A stretch of 64,000 nt of DNA from Cyrtodaria siliqua (Eukaryota; Mollusca; Bivalvia; Adapedonta; Hiatellidae): contig JAWPHD010000233.1 of NCBI GenBank assembly GCA_037043455.1, forward strand, positions 310,001 to 374,000, written 5' to 3'. Below are positions 53,171 through 64,000 of this stretch, piece by piece. The position numbers and the translations under genes are program-made. The notes beneath the pieces are model-generated. The model searched no databases. It saw only the letters and a list, made by a program, of their open reading frames with translations, and was not told the DNA's origin. Each line of letters opens with the position of its first letter. The first letter of the stretch is position 1.

Positions 53171-55280
53171 CTAGTTAAATCCGGGACACCTTCTTCAAAA
53201 TATTGAAAATTCCACCTAAAAAATCTCAATATTTGACACAGAAGTAGTCTGATATTAAACAATTGTATTAGTAAAAAAGAAATTGTGAAAAGGTATCTCT
53301 TTTTCCTAGTTTCAAATAATTTTTTAAACCCAACTGACAAATATTTGAAAATATAGGGAAGGAGCCTGTGGGGTTATGACACAAATACACATGGTAGTAT
53401 TTACAGCAGACGACACATTATGGCATGGAGATTGGCAGTAGTTTTGTGTGCAAACCTCCATAGCAGTACTCTGAGATGGGATGTTTGAATATGTGACTAT
53501 TCATGTGTTCCATATAACAATTCATCTTTATCATTTTCACATCAGAATCAGAAACACACCAGAATCAGTGCACTTCTATATACCACCTATGAAAATCGCT
53601 AATAGGAAATCCGCTTTTTTACCTTACATAACAGAGGCCTGTAATAGGCATCTTCCCATTGAAAACCTTGACTGTTTTTTTCCCAACTGTGGCAGAAATA
53701 TTTCCCAATCTGACAGAAAGCTGCAGTCACTCGAGATTTGAGAAAAAGCATTAATTCTGCAATATGTTTTTGTCTGAGAAGTCAGTAATTATAATAATTA
53801 ATGGATGAGAATATCAATAAGGCATATAGTATTGTTATATTTACTTTATTTAAGAAATCTTACATCTTAACCAAAATGAAAAATAAGCGCGCATCCCCAC
53901 CCCGACTGCCCGGGGCACGTAAAACTTGGCTCCGGGCAGGTTAAATCTGAAAGGCGTAATCACGTCGGGCAACTTCAAGACCGAGGTACAAGGACTCATA
54001 ATAGAATACGACAAAATATGAAAGAAAGCCATCACTCTTTGCAGGTTTCCGATATTATTGTTGTTATATTGTAAGTATTACAGACCAGCTTTTAGAATTC
54101 TCAGGAAAGTGTTGTGCGAATTATATCAGTAAGTGGTCTATTACTCTTGAGAACAGTATATCCTTATAAAAAAACAACTTTGGGTCTAAATAATTGGGCA
54201 ACCAGTAAACTGAGTAAATTTCAGTTAACTTGCCCCATGGACAAGCTGTCCGTAAAGTTAACATCGAGCCCTGATTGGAGGTTAAATATTTCTAATAATA
54301 TTCACAGGAAAAGGGGGAAAATATATACTTCTAGAGGAGGGGAATGGCCGAAATTTTGGCCCGGTCCCAAAAATGGCCAAACGAGTGCTCTGTCTATAAA
54401 TAGATGAGCTTGATGTGACTTGTACTTAATGGACACAATAAATAAATACAGGTGTTTTACAATATAACTGCTTTCAAAAAAACAACTTCCTGAGGGCACT
54501 GGTCCCAGTCCCCTAAAAGCTGACTAGTGCCCTGGTGTTTTCCAGTTAATACTTCCCTATACTTAACCTGTAACTTTAATCAGAATGATTATTTTCTTTG
54601 ATTTTACTTTCAGATGGAATTTCCATACCGATGGCCAGATCCAAGATAGGCTTGCCACTGACTGGTCGAACAGTGTAGCAAGTATATCATCTGTCCAGGC
54701 TATTGGTGGGTTTATAAGTATTTCTTTCATCAAAATCACAGAATTTTTCTTTTCTTCTTTTGTTGAATTTATACCATCTCCATTGAGCTACTCTATAAAC
54801 AATGCATTTTCGCATGATACAAATATATATTTAATCCTTACCCGCTCCATATATATACTGAAGCGAGAAAAAAAACGCAACTCGAAAATTTCCGCCATAT
54901 TTTTTATGTACAATATGCTGCTGTCGATTGGTATAAGGCTATGTAAGACCATTCCTTTCGGAAAAAAGTACTAAACACACAACACAGCAAATAATGTTCG
55001 TTCAAAGTTCCAATATTGACAGAGTACGCGTTTGGCTCAAGCATGTTAGAAAACTTACGCAAACAAACTCTTTACGTTTATGAAACTACTCATTTTTCAA
55101 AGAGGAACTCTAGCATTTATGAATTTCTTGTTTACAATGGATGCAAAGGCTTTTATAGTCGTGCTTAGCGGGTTAAGGGTTAACCAAATATTAATTCTTT
55201 ATATTGAATGTCTTTGAATCATTGTATCGTGAGCAAAACCTTCACAATTGTAAGGCTCTAATTGTAAAAAAAAAGTTATA
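53171..55280. other. Mostly unassigned intergenic/intronic DNA; weak exon candidate
   Basis: No confident gene. A good acceptor (tttgattttactttcag) at 54611 opens a single frame, WNFHTDGQIQDRLATDWSNS..., to a GT at about 54707. It is not recognised, and it does not join in frame directly to the exon at 57931. A repeat copy lies at 54490-54535. Confidence 0.35.
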
Positions 55281-55286
55281 CATACT

Positions 55287-57766
55287 CAGGGTTTTCAATA
55301 AGAGCCGGCCGCCGGCCAAAATGACCGTTTCAAATGAGGTTTGGGCCGGCTCAAATCTCCGAAAAAATTAAAATCGGCATCTCCGGTGATGACAACAATA
55401 TTATTTTTCTTTGCATTCGTGTTTCATATTAACTTGTATAAGCGGTCCAGTATGTAAACTACAATACCATTGGTCGAACCTGGGTCGATTCTTTATGATT
55501 GTCCAATCGCGAACTTGATAACATGTATCACAGAACCTTGAAAAATGTCGGGTAAAACTGTCAAAAAAAGAAAAAAAACGATTTTTTCACCTCAGTTGTT
55601 GGAAGTAAGAAAAAAGCAGAACGTTCCGGTGTTTGAGTTTACTATTAAATATGTTGAAGTTATTGTTTGTTTGTTTGTTCTTTTCTTATTCATGGCGTCT
55701 GGAATACTTTTTCGCCGTAAAAAAAACAACACGCGAACATAGTAACGCACAAACGGGAATTCTGTTCTAAGTTTTTGAGCAGAGATCGGGCGAAATTGAT
55801 CCTGGTTGTCAAAAATGGTTTGTCGAGAGAGATACTTAGAGGTGTAAGGCACGAAACTTTTCATTGATCTATTTATTATCATCTATCTCACGGTAAAGGG
55901 GAGGTGCATCATTGGGATAAATGATGTACCCCACCCACCCCTTTTCGTCATTCTGTCTTCAACCAAACTTTTGACCTGACACAAAATATAAAATAATAAA
56001 AAGCACCATATTTAGGGGAAGTAATGCCCAATTTTTTTTTTAAATCGGACATTGCCATTTTGGATTTGAAATCGGACATTGCCATTTTGGAGCTATATTT
56101 AGGCATGCCAGGGGAAGGGATGATATTTGCATGTAAGGGGAGGCCGAGGGGATGCAGCCTTGACATCAGGGCTGAAGTCAGCCATGCTTTGAGGAAATGC
56201 TGGTCAATAATGATGATTCGGGCAGTGACTATTCAGATGATGATGACTTCTGTCAACCAGACTATTAAATTATTAAAGAGTTTATCAATCAGGGCTGATA
56301 TTAGTTAGTCAGCCTCAGAGCTGATATTTGTTAGTCAGGGTTGATATAAGTTGGTCAGTCGATATTAGCTGATCAGACAGTCATGGTTGATATTGGATTT
56401 TTTAGTCAGGGTTGATTATGATATTAGTTGATCAGTCAAGTAAGTTAGTCGTCTCCGCTGGTATTATTTTGTCAGTCTGAGTCAGCATTAATATTAGTCG
56501 GTCTAGGCGGATATTAGTTGGTTGATCAGTCATGGTATGGTTGATATTACCTATTAATCAGGGCTGACATTAATTGACCAGTCAGGATTGATTTTAGCTG
56601 AATGATCAGGGTTGATATTACCTGGTCAGTCAGGGTTGATATTAGTAACTTGATGATGATCATTTATGTTTGATTAATTTGATATTAGTTGGTCAACGGT
56701 CAGAGCTGATATAAGTTTGTCAGTCACTATCAGTGTTGTTTCAGTTAGTCGGTCTGGGCTGATCTTGCTGATATTTGATAGTCTGGGCTCGTAAGTCAGT
56801 CTGGGCTGATATTAGTTGGTCAGTCACTGTCAAGGTTGATATTAGTTAGTCTGGGCAGATATTAGTATGTTAGAGTTGAGCCTGATATTAGTTAGTCTGT
56901 GCTGATATGTTTTTAACATTTTATTTCTTATCAATACAATGATGTACAAAGAACAATAATTATGAAATGGGCAAAATTAACAAAATATATGTATAAAACA
57001 GTACTGAAATAAACATTAAGTTTAATAGCATCTGCCAGCAGAGGGAGACTATCCATTTGGCATTATGTTGGTCATTAGTGTGTTCTAGATAAATTGATAT
57101 TATCATTTCTTCAATATATTTCCTTTAATTATACACATGTCTGATAAAGCATTCAATATTAAGGATTGCTTTATTTTACTTATTTCTGTGTTAGAAATAT
57201 TTTGCGATGATATTAACAAATATATACGTGTTCAACATACAAGTGTTGCTATTTTCCACATGTGATATCTTTCCAATATCCTTTATTATAATTATTATCT
57301 AAAATTCTCTTTATTCAGCTGATGTTAGTCCCTGTTAGGGTTGATATTAGTTGATCAGTTTGGGCTGGTAAAGCTTATTTCTAAAGTCAGTACAAAAAAG
57401 ACTCATCAAAGAACATTGTATATATGTTTATATGAAGAAAACTGTTTTTAAAAGTTAAGTTCGCCATTCTGCAGTCTGGATCGGAATAGGATAAGTATTA
57501 TCAAAAGATGTCCGACATATTTATTTAATATGATATTAGCTTTTAAAAGGTAAAAAAAAATCTCTTCTTAATATTGCCCATTTTAAGGTGCTTAACAGTA
57601 CAAAAAATATTGTTTTTAACCTCCCTAGAATCGCTCAGAATGCAGGAAATGACGTTTAGGTGAGAAAAAAATTTCGGGGGGGCATGCCCCCGAACCCCCC
57701 TAGCATGTGTGGTGCCTCCTCAAATTATAAAATGGCCTGCTCAATCATAGCTTATTGAAAACCCTG
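55287..57766. mobile_element. CAGGG-type TIR element, 2.48 kb, 6-bp target duplication
   Basis: The left end CAGGGTTTTCAATAAG and right end CTTATTGAAAACCCTG are perfect 16-base inverted repeats. CATACT flanks both sides (55281-55286 and 57767-57772). The interior has a GCCGGCCGCCGGCC patch next to the left end, a short ORF at 55545-55742 (MSGKTVKKRKKTIFSP...), a duplicated 'atcggacattgccattttgg' (about 56043-56092), a long degenerate GTTAGTCAGGGTTGATATTA array, and a separate AT-rich block at about 56905-57310. No intact transposase. Probably a decayed hAT-like element. Confidence 0.85.
56240..57370 (+). repeat. Degenerate GGTTGATATTAGTTGGTCAG repeat
   Basis: Many imperfect copies of a 20-35 base phrase (cagggttgatattagttggt and variants) run from about 56280 to 56920 and resume at 57310-57370 after an AT-rich interruption. 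They lie inside the element 55287-57766. Confidence 0.75.
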
Positions 57767-57930
57767 CATACTATAAAGAACTTGTAAATGGTTCGCAGTT
57801 GTAATTGACCAGTCTGAATAAAGCAATCTAAATATTTTTAAAAATAAAACTGGTTAAAATATATTTACTTCTGGTATATATATAACCGGTAAAGATCGCC
57901 ATTTACGTATTTTGTGTTGCTGTATTACAG

Positions 57931-58291
57931 AGATCCTCACATTATGGCCACACCCAACAAGACTCCGGGTAACAGTGTCCCGTCGGCAGGTCATTCGATA
58001 AGCTCTAGGGTAGGTGTGCCAGGCACCATCCATCATCTGGCACCCTCGGGAACTCCCAGAATGACTGCTACTCCATTTGCCAACTTGCAACAGGGTATAC
58101 TAGCCATGAGTATGCAGTCGGCCCAGAAGACTACACCAGTGGGATCGACGACAGTTAAAGTTAGCCCACCTGGTGTATCTTTGACCACAAAGGTTGTCTC
58201 CAGTCCAGGGCCCTCCCCTAGAAAGAAGATCAAGGTGGAAGAAGTACCTTCTGCAACAGATGAAATTGCGTCAACGAGGAGGCTTATACTG
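57931..58291 (+). CDS. EP400: Coding exon resembling EP400 N-terminal region (partial gene)
   Basis: The acceptor is TGCTGTATTACAG and the donor is CTTATACTG|GTGAGA. The exon is 361 bases, entering with one base to complete a codon and leaving in phase 0, and encodes about 120 residues rich in Ser, Thr, Pro and Val. GTIHHLAP (about residues 35-42 of the exon) and the basic-acidic PRKKIKVEEVPSATDEIA near the end resemble the corresponding region of the p400/EP400 chromatin remodeller (NuA4/TIP60 complex, nuclear). The match rests on memory of the family and is not an alignment. Neighbouring exons, including the HSA, SWI2/SNF2 and SANT parts, are not in the window. An alternative is another Ser/Thr/Pro-rich nuclear cofactor. 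A DNA transposon ends 164 bases before it and an F3 array begins 44 bases after its donor. Confidence 0.5.
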
Positions 58292-58334
58292 GTGAGATTC
58301 CTTTCTGTTCTGAAAAACAGGACCCTGTCCATTT

Positions 58335-60247
58335 TTTTAGCTCTACTGATCAGAGATCAGCAGAGCTTATGCCGTGGTGCGGCGTCCGTCGTCCGTCCGT
58401 CCGTCTGTCTGTCCGTAAACTTTTTTTTGTAGCGACTACTCCTCTGAAACTACTGAATGGATTTTCATGAAACTTTACAGAAATGTTGCCCATGAAGTCT
58501 AGTTGATCCTAGCAAAAATTCATGTAGATGTGAAATCCAAGATGGCCGCCAAATCTAAAAATAGGTTTTTAAAAAACAAGTTTGTAGCGACTACTTCTTG
58601 AAAACTCTTAAGGGATATTGATATGGGACTTTTTCTAAAATGATCAGCATGACATGATGTTGATCCTTGTCGAAAATCGTTTTGATTCGACGTTAAACAT
58701 GGCTGCCAGCGGCCATCTTTGTTTACATAGAGTTATATAATGAAAACTTGTAGCGACTACTCCTCTGAAACTACTAGACAGATTTTCATGAAACTTCACA
58801 GGAATGTTGCTCTTGATGTCTTATTGATCCTAGCAAAATTTCAGGTCTGCCGGAAATTCAAGATGGCCGCCACGGCTAAAAATAGATTTTTAAAACATAA
58901 GTTTGTAGCGACTACTTCTTGAAAACTATAAGAGATATTGATATGGGACTTTTTCTAAAATGATCAGCATGACATGGTGTTGGTCCTTGTCGAAAATCGT
59001 TTTGATTCGACGTTAAATATGGCTGCCAGCGGCCATCTTTGTTTACATAGAGTTATATAATGAAAACTTGTAGCGACTACTCCTCTGAAACTACTTGACG
59101 GATTTTCATGAAACTTCACAGGAATGTTGCTCTTGATGTCTAATTGATCCTAGAAAAAGTTCAGGTCGGCCGGAAATTCAAGATAGCCGCCACGGCTAAA
59201 AATAGATTTTTAAAAAATAAGTTTGTAGCGACTACTTCTTGAAAACTATAAAAGATATTGATATGGGACTTTTTCTAAAATGATCAGCATGACATGATGT
59301 TGGTCCTTGTCAAAAATCATTTTGATTCGATGTTAAACATGGCTGTCAGTGGCCATCTTTGTTTACATAGAGTTATATAATGAAAACTTGTAGCGACTAC
59401 TCCACTGAAACTACTTGACGGCTTTCATGAAACTTCACAGGAATGTTGCTCTTGATGTCTAATTGATCTTAGCAAAATTTCAGATCGGCCAGAAATTCAA
59501 GATGGCCACCACAGCTAAAAATAGATTTAAAAAAAAAAAGTTTGTAGCGACTACTTCTTGAAAACTATAAGTGATATTGATATGGGTCTTTTTCTAAAAT
59601 GATCGGCATGACATGGTGGTTATTCGAGTCGAACATTATTTTGATTCGACGTTAAACATGGCTGCCAGTGGCCATCTTCGTTTACATAGAGTTATATAAT
59701 GAAAACTTGTAGCGACTACTCCTCTGAAACTACTTGACGGATTTTCATGAAACTTCACACGAATGTTGCTCTTGATGTCTAATTGATCTTAGCAAAATTT
59801 CAGGTCGGCCGGAAATTCAAGATGGCCGCCATGGCTAAAAATAGATTTTTAAAATATAAGTTTGTAGCGACTACTTCTTGAAAACTATAAAAGATATTGA
59901 TATGGGACTTTTTCTAAAATGATCAGTATGACATGATGGTTATCCGTGTCAAACATTATTTTGATTCAATTTTAAACATGGCTGTCAGTGGCCATCTTTG
60001 TTTACATAGAGTTATATAATGAAAACTTGTAGCGACTACTTCTCTGAAACTGCTTGACAGATTTTCATGAAACTTCACAGGAATGTTGCTCTTGATGTCT
60101 TATTGATCCTAGCAAAATTTCAGGTCGGCCGGAAATTCAAGGTGGCCGCCACGGCTAAAAATAGATTTTCAAAAAACAAGTTTGTAGCGACTACTTCCTG
60201 AAATCAAAATCAATCTGTAGAGCTTCAAGGTCATTGACCTCTTGTTT
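58335..60247 (-). mobile_element. F3 tandem-array element, third copy, complete
   Basis: On the minus strand the 5' end at 60247 reads AAACAAGAGGTCAATGACCT, then TGAAGCTCTACAG. Six ~320-bp units follow, then (GGAC/GACA)n, GCCGCACCACGGCAT and the hairpin AGCTCTGCTGATCTCTGATC...AGAGCT at 58339-58367. The element lies in the intron after the EP400-like exon, antisense to it. Units contain 'aagatggccgcc' and 'gtagcgactact'. Confidence 0.8.
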
Positions 60248-61199
60248 CTCAAATTGCATAGATTTTGTCGTCTGAACATTGACTGTGTACCGTGGACTCT
60301 TTTGTAGTCATGGGAACAATTTAGCAATCCTTTGCACCATATATTAAATATGTTTAAAGGATAAACTTCCGTCGCCTTTAATCTCCGAATTTTGAGTTTT
60401 TGATATTTTTGTGAATTCTGTAAATATTTTATTGCCAAGAAAGGTGTGCAAGGATGTGCATTTAAACTTAAAAAACTATTCCATTTTACAATGATGTGTC
60501 GTGTGAAAGATTCAAAGTTATGAAAGGCTGTTTAATAAGTTGGGGTCCACATCTGTTAAAATTATAAGTTATTGGTGATATTATATATTATAAGTTATTG
60601 GTGTTATTATAACGCTAGCTCTCTTATTTTCTGCTTCTTCGGGGTCAGACTGCACCTAGGGTGCATCTATAAACATCTGGATGTAAAAAAAAAGGCACCC
60701 GAAGACGTCAAATAAATGAGACTACCTCAGCCAGTGCATCCCCAACACACAGGCCGTTTCGTAGACTGCGATGACATAAATGAAAATATACTTCTTTGCG
60801 CCATTTGTGTATTGAACATACATACGTTTTGAACATACATAAATTAATAAAGTCCGTTACTCGACAGCACAAAAATAGTATGTCCGGTAAGTTTTGACTG
60901 AACGATAACCCAGGTTAAAATACGCGCTGTTTATATAAATGTACATTTCGCCGATTTATAAATATTTAAATTATCCTCATTAAATTATATTTCTTTGTTC
61001 TTTAAAACCTGCGTAAAACAAAATTAACGAACAACAAACACAAATAAAAAACGTCAAAAAACACAAATAAATTTTATTTTTGCCGATTATATATTTTTCA
61101 CGTTTGACCGCTAGCATTTGTTTTATCTCAGTTCGGTCTAATTCACCGGTAATCAATCGGAAGCCGGTAGCAATCAATTAAACAGTTAAGGCGTAATAA
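60248..61199. other. No gene recognised
   Basis: AT-rich, presumably intronic or intergenic, with a short duplication of 'ttataagttattggtg' near 60565-60605. No exon with splice signals is recognised. Confidence 0.4.
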
Positions 61200-61328
61200 A
61201 AAATATTGTTTGTTTCCGGCGGCCCGACCGTCCCTAATTTTTTGCCGCCGACCCTAAACTTTTTTTGGCCGCAAAATCGGATATTTTTTCCGCGCCGCGC
61301 AATAAACTTTCAACTTTATACAAACAAG

Positions 61329-61610
61329 ATGGCGGCGCCCTGCTCGTTCGCTGCCTCCGTTCTTGCTTTAACATTTCACAAATGCCAGCACTCCGAGGAA
61401 AAAAAACTAATTAAAAACATTCCGTACACAAAGCTGTTACAGGAAATATTTGAAGAAAATCACAGCCAGGGAAAATCTCATGACAAAACGATTACTTGCA
61501 AAGTGAAATGCAAGACGAATATTGAGAAATCTGAAAGTTTCGAGATTGAAGGTAACCATGACAGAAGATCCGCCATATTTGAGTTTCCTATCTGCCTCAA
61601 TGCAAAATAG
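61329..61610 (+). CDS. Hypothetical 93-residue ORF
   Basis: ATGGCGGCGCCC in a good start context (acaagATGG) opens a frame of about 93 residues (MAAPCSFAASVLALTFHKCQ...) rich in Lys and Glu, ending FEFPICLNAK and a stop. It is preceded directly by a family G repeat end (61200-61290). I do not recognise it. It may be a short exon, a fragment of a repeat-encoded product or chance. Confidence 0.25.
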   Translation: MAAPCSFAASVLALTFHKCQHSEEKKLIKNIPYTKLLQEIFEENHSQGKSHDKTITCKVKCKTNIEKSESFEIEGNHDRRSAIFEFPICLNAK

Positions 61611-61619
61611 GTCAAGTTT

Positions 61620-62690
61620 AATAACCAATATCTCTGTTAATAATGGCTTAAAAATTATCAGAATAAAGTCATATTGTCAATTAAAGTCAGATTTATAACT
61701 TTGATGTCTTAACCTGTAAATTTCTAGCCAGTATCATAGAAGAAACGTTTTCTGAAAATTGCACGCGCGACGGATTTCGGAAAACCTGTTCGCTATTTTT
61801 AGCTCCTGGCAGAAGGGTGCTTGTGATGTAATGGTGTTTTCTTTGGATAACCAATGAAATTCATTATTCAAATTAGATGATAATGTTACATGGAACTATG
61901 GGTAATATATGACAACAAAATGTAGTGGAAAATTTTGATTCATTCTATTTTTAAATCGAGGTCAAAGTCTTTTGTTTTTATCTATTAGCGCATTTTACCG
62001 CAATGCCTACAAATAAAGCAGGTGTTACACGTAACTGTATGAAAGTAGTAGAGCGCAATACACACTTCAGCTGATGACGCGGGTTGTTTATACACAAAAT
62101 CTGGCAGATAAAAATAAAAGATGTTAAGAGTTTAAACTGCAATAACTTTTTTATTACTAAATGAATTCTGATATTAATTTAAACGGCATTATTTTTGTTT
62201 TTCTTTCCTCGTTTGAGTAGTTAATATGGATTAAATATTATTTTTTTAATCCAAAAAGGTCTGTCATGGTTATTGAAGGTATGAATCAGTTGAAAACGTG
62301 TGAGTTTTGCAGCATATTTTTTATATTTTAAAAGATATGTATCGTATTGAAAAGTGATGGGTATGTGTATATTAAAATAAGTGCATATATACTTTTCTGA
62401 AGCTATTAAAGGCACCATGGACTACACCCCACCCACATTAGGTCGTACTGCACTAAATTAGCGATATCAAAGGATTTTTGAGATCATCAAAATATGATAT
62501 TGTTTTTGTCTCAAAGTATATTAAAGTAGACAAACATGATTTTAATTGACATTTTATTTGCATAATTTTGCTTGAGAAAAATAATAAAATAAATTCTGTC
62601 AAAAGATAATTAATATTTCCCTGACATGTTACAGGTGTGACGGTCTGTACATACATGTACATACTAATTGCCTGTGATATCAGTCCGGTT
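61620..62690. other. No gene recognised
   Basis: AT-rich DNA with short ORFs only. Confidence 0.4.
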
Positions 62691-62960
62691 AAATCACTCT
62701 GTCTGTCTGTCAGTCAGTCAGTCAGTCTGTCTGTCCGTCCACAAACTTTGTCTGACAATATAACTTCTTAACCCTTTGGTGAATGGTCTTGAAACTTCAG
62801 TGACCCCCCACCAGTAAATGATCCCTATAAACACTGAGGTCAGTAGGTAAAAGGTCACGGTCACTGTGACCTCTAATAGTTAAGCCTTGAATTGGTCATA
62901 GAATGGACAAGGTACTGCCTAGGGTCTTAAAACTTCATATGTAGATGCACACTGATATTA
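62690..62960 (-). mobile_element. Tandem-array element end with (CTGT/CAGT/CCGT)n tract
   Basis: A 'gtctgtctgtcagtcagtca' tract (about 62699-62740) is followed by 'acaaactttgtctgacaata', 'ggtgaatggtcttgaaactt' and 'ctgaggtcagtaggtaaaag'. The layout matches the pyrimidine-tract end of the array families on the minus strand, with related words at 12230-12600. The hairpin is not clear. Confidence 0.45.
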
Positions 62961-63209
62961 AAGTACAATATGAAAGACACTTTAATATCTCAGTTTTTAA
63001 AAGTGAAATTATGCCGTTGCCAGAAGTCAGCATTAAACTTGGAAATAAAAAAAGCAACAAATGTAAACATGAACAGTAAGTATTTATTTCATATATTGAC
63101 ATTTAAATACAACCATATAACATTATATACATCATCAGAGTGATTATACATTCAGTTGTACACCAAACATGAGAAGAAGATGCATATTTATGAGGTTTTC
63201 TTTAAAAAA

Positions 63210-63305
63210 AAATATTTAAAAAAATAAAATTATTTGCCTACCTACCGACCCTATTTTTTTTGGCCATGTCAGTGGAAACAAACAATTTTTTTTTTTAGGC
63301 CTAAT
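63210..63305. mobile_element. Family G repeat end
   Basis: 'tacctaccgaccctattttt' then 'ggccatgtcagtggaaacaa' and 'acaatttttttttttaggcc' is the inverted form of the ends at 48846 and 61200. Confidence 0.5.
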
Positions 63306-63398
63306 GAAAGTATCAAGTTGTAATAGTCTCCATCAGCGAAAAGCATCATAAACTTCAAAGATAATCGTTAAATTACTAACACAATAGCAGCGATTACA

Positions 63399-63665
63399 TT
63401 ACACAGTGACACCATTTACAGACAGGTTATTTCCGCCTCTGTGCCACAAGCTGTGATAGCAGCGAATTTGATTGGTCGAGAGGCGATCAAGGTCGTCAGG
63501 CAAGGTGTCAATCACTGTTATGCAGCCCGTGCTCATTATTGTGATGTTTGGGCTATCGAAAATAGGTACATGTGTATTGGATTGATGCTTGGAAGCAAAT
63601 ACACGCGCGTCATAAAAACGCACAGGTGGTAAATTAGCTGCGTCAGGATTGGGTGTGTACGCGTC
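63399..63665 (-). CDS. Possible terminal coding exon, unrecognised
   Basis: The minus frame 63725-63399 is open for 108 residues. A possible acceptor (ttttcttttcaaacgggaat, then AG) at about 63686-63692 would start VRTGSSIDAYTPNPDAANLP and the frame ends SVNGVTV and a stop. Local base composition is less AT-rich than the surroundings. No family is recognised and an overlapping plus-strand ORF also exists, so coding status is uncertain. Confidence 0.25.
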   Translation of the reverse strand, partial: DAYTPNPDAANLPPVRFYDARVFASKHQSNTHVPIFDSPNITIMSTGCITVIDTLPDDLDRLSTNQIRCYHSLWHRGGNNLSVNGVTV

Positions 63666-64000
63666 TATTGAGGACCCTGTCCGCACTATTCCCGTTTGAA
63701 AAGAAAACAAGTTGAAATGAAGCAAAATGCTAGTGTTTTAAAGTAGAATGGATATGGGCAGTAAACACAACTGTATATTGTACATTTTGTTTTCATTCTA
63801 AATTCATCATGATAAAATGTAAATTTCCTCTTAAAGGAAAAGTGCTGTTTGTCCCATTTGAAAAAACCTGCCCTATTCCCCCAAAAGTAAACAATAGGTC
63901 AGTGTTCTTGTTATGTCTCTCCCACTCCGTGGAATGGAGACGTACTGTTTTTGTGCTGTCTTTGTCACAAACTTTGTCCGGACTAGTTTTATCGCTGTGA

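Noticed and set aside
54612..54706. Upstream exon of the EP400-like gene
   Set aside because: The acceptor is good, but the open frame leaves in phase 1, and joining it directly to 57931 gives an early stop. There is no family match, so it is noted only as a weak candidate.
57660..57710. F1 relative at 'ttcgggggggcatgcccccgaa'
   Set aside because: It shares the hairpin word only and lies inside the CAGGG element without array or common terminus, so it is probably coincidental or a captured scrap.

Overview
This window looks like nuclear DNA of a bivalve mollusc. It has one gene with introns and canonical splice sites, A+T-rich intergenic DNA, and a heavy load of tandem-array transposons and SINE/LINE tails of the kind found in lophotrochozoans. 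Nothing bacterial or viral is visible. The species cannot be named from the sequence alone. By eye, well over half of the window is repeat-derived and only about 1.4 kb is confident host coding sequence.

Host genes. (1) A complete minus-strand CD2BP2 (U5 snRNP 52K, GYF-domain protein) occupies 11725-25603. It has five coding exons (25462-25603, 19491-19612, 18708-18841, 12803-13227, 11725-11933) that join in frame to 343 codons plus stop. Its introns hold a ~4.5 kb 46-bp minisatellite, a ~1.6 kb 40-bp minisatellite, and several transposons. (2) A plus-strand exon at 57931-58291 resembles the N-terminal region of the chromatin remodeller EP400. A CCAAT + NRF1 promoter-like cluster at 47509-47640 could serve it. 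(3) Two copies of a broken C2H2 zinc-finger exon lie at 36650-36900 and 40303-40545.

Layout. 1-11600: tandem-array transposons (families called F1, F2, F3 and F7 here), a ~161-bp array, a LINE fragment and SINE-like repeats. 11725-25700: CD2BP2. 25796-27190 and 41985-44092: a long inverted-repeat pair enclosing about 15 kb. 29506-33495: a three-level nest, LINE inside SINE-like element inside tandem-array element, with target duplications at two levels. 33410-40724: a recent direct tandem duplication of ~3.65 kb whose unit contains a tandem-array element, an RNase H LINE tail, an F1 element carrying a nested MITE, and the zinc-finger fragment. 49137-51960: an older duplication in which only one copy carries a CAGGG-type DNA transposon. 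55287-57766: a 2.48 kb CAGGG-type element directly upstream of the EP400-like exon. 58335-60247: an F3 array just after that exon's splice donor.

The most interesting general result is that several unrelated-looking array families share one plan. They have a common 5' end (AAACAAGA), a subterminal segment that matches the arm of a 3' hairpin, a central tandem array, a (GGAC/GACA)n purine tract and the 3' hairpin. This suggests one mobilisation system acting on many cargo arrays, possibly Helentron-like.
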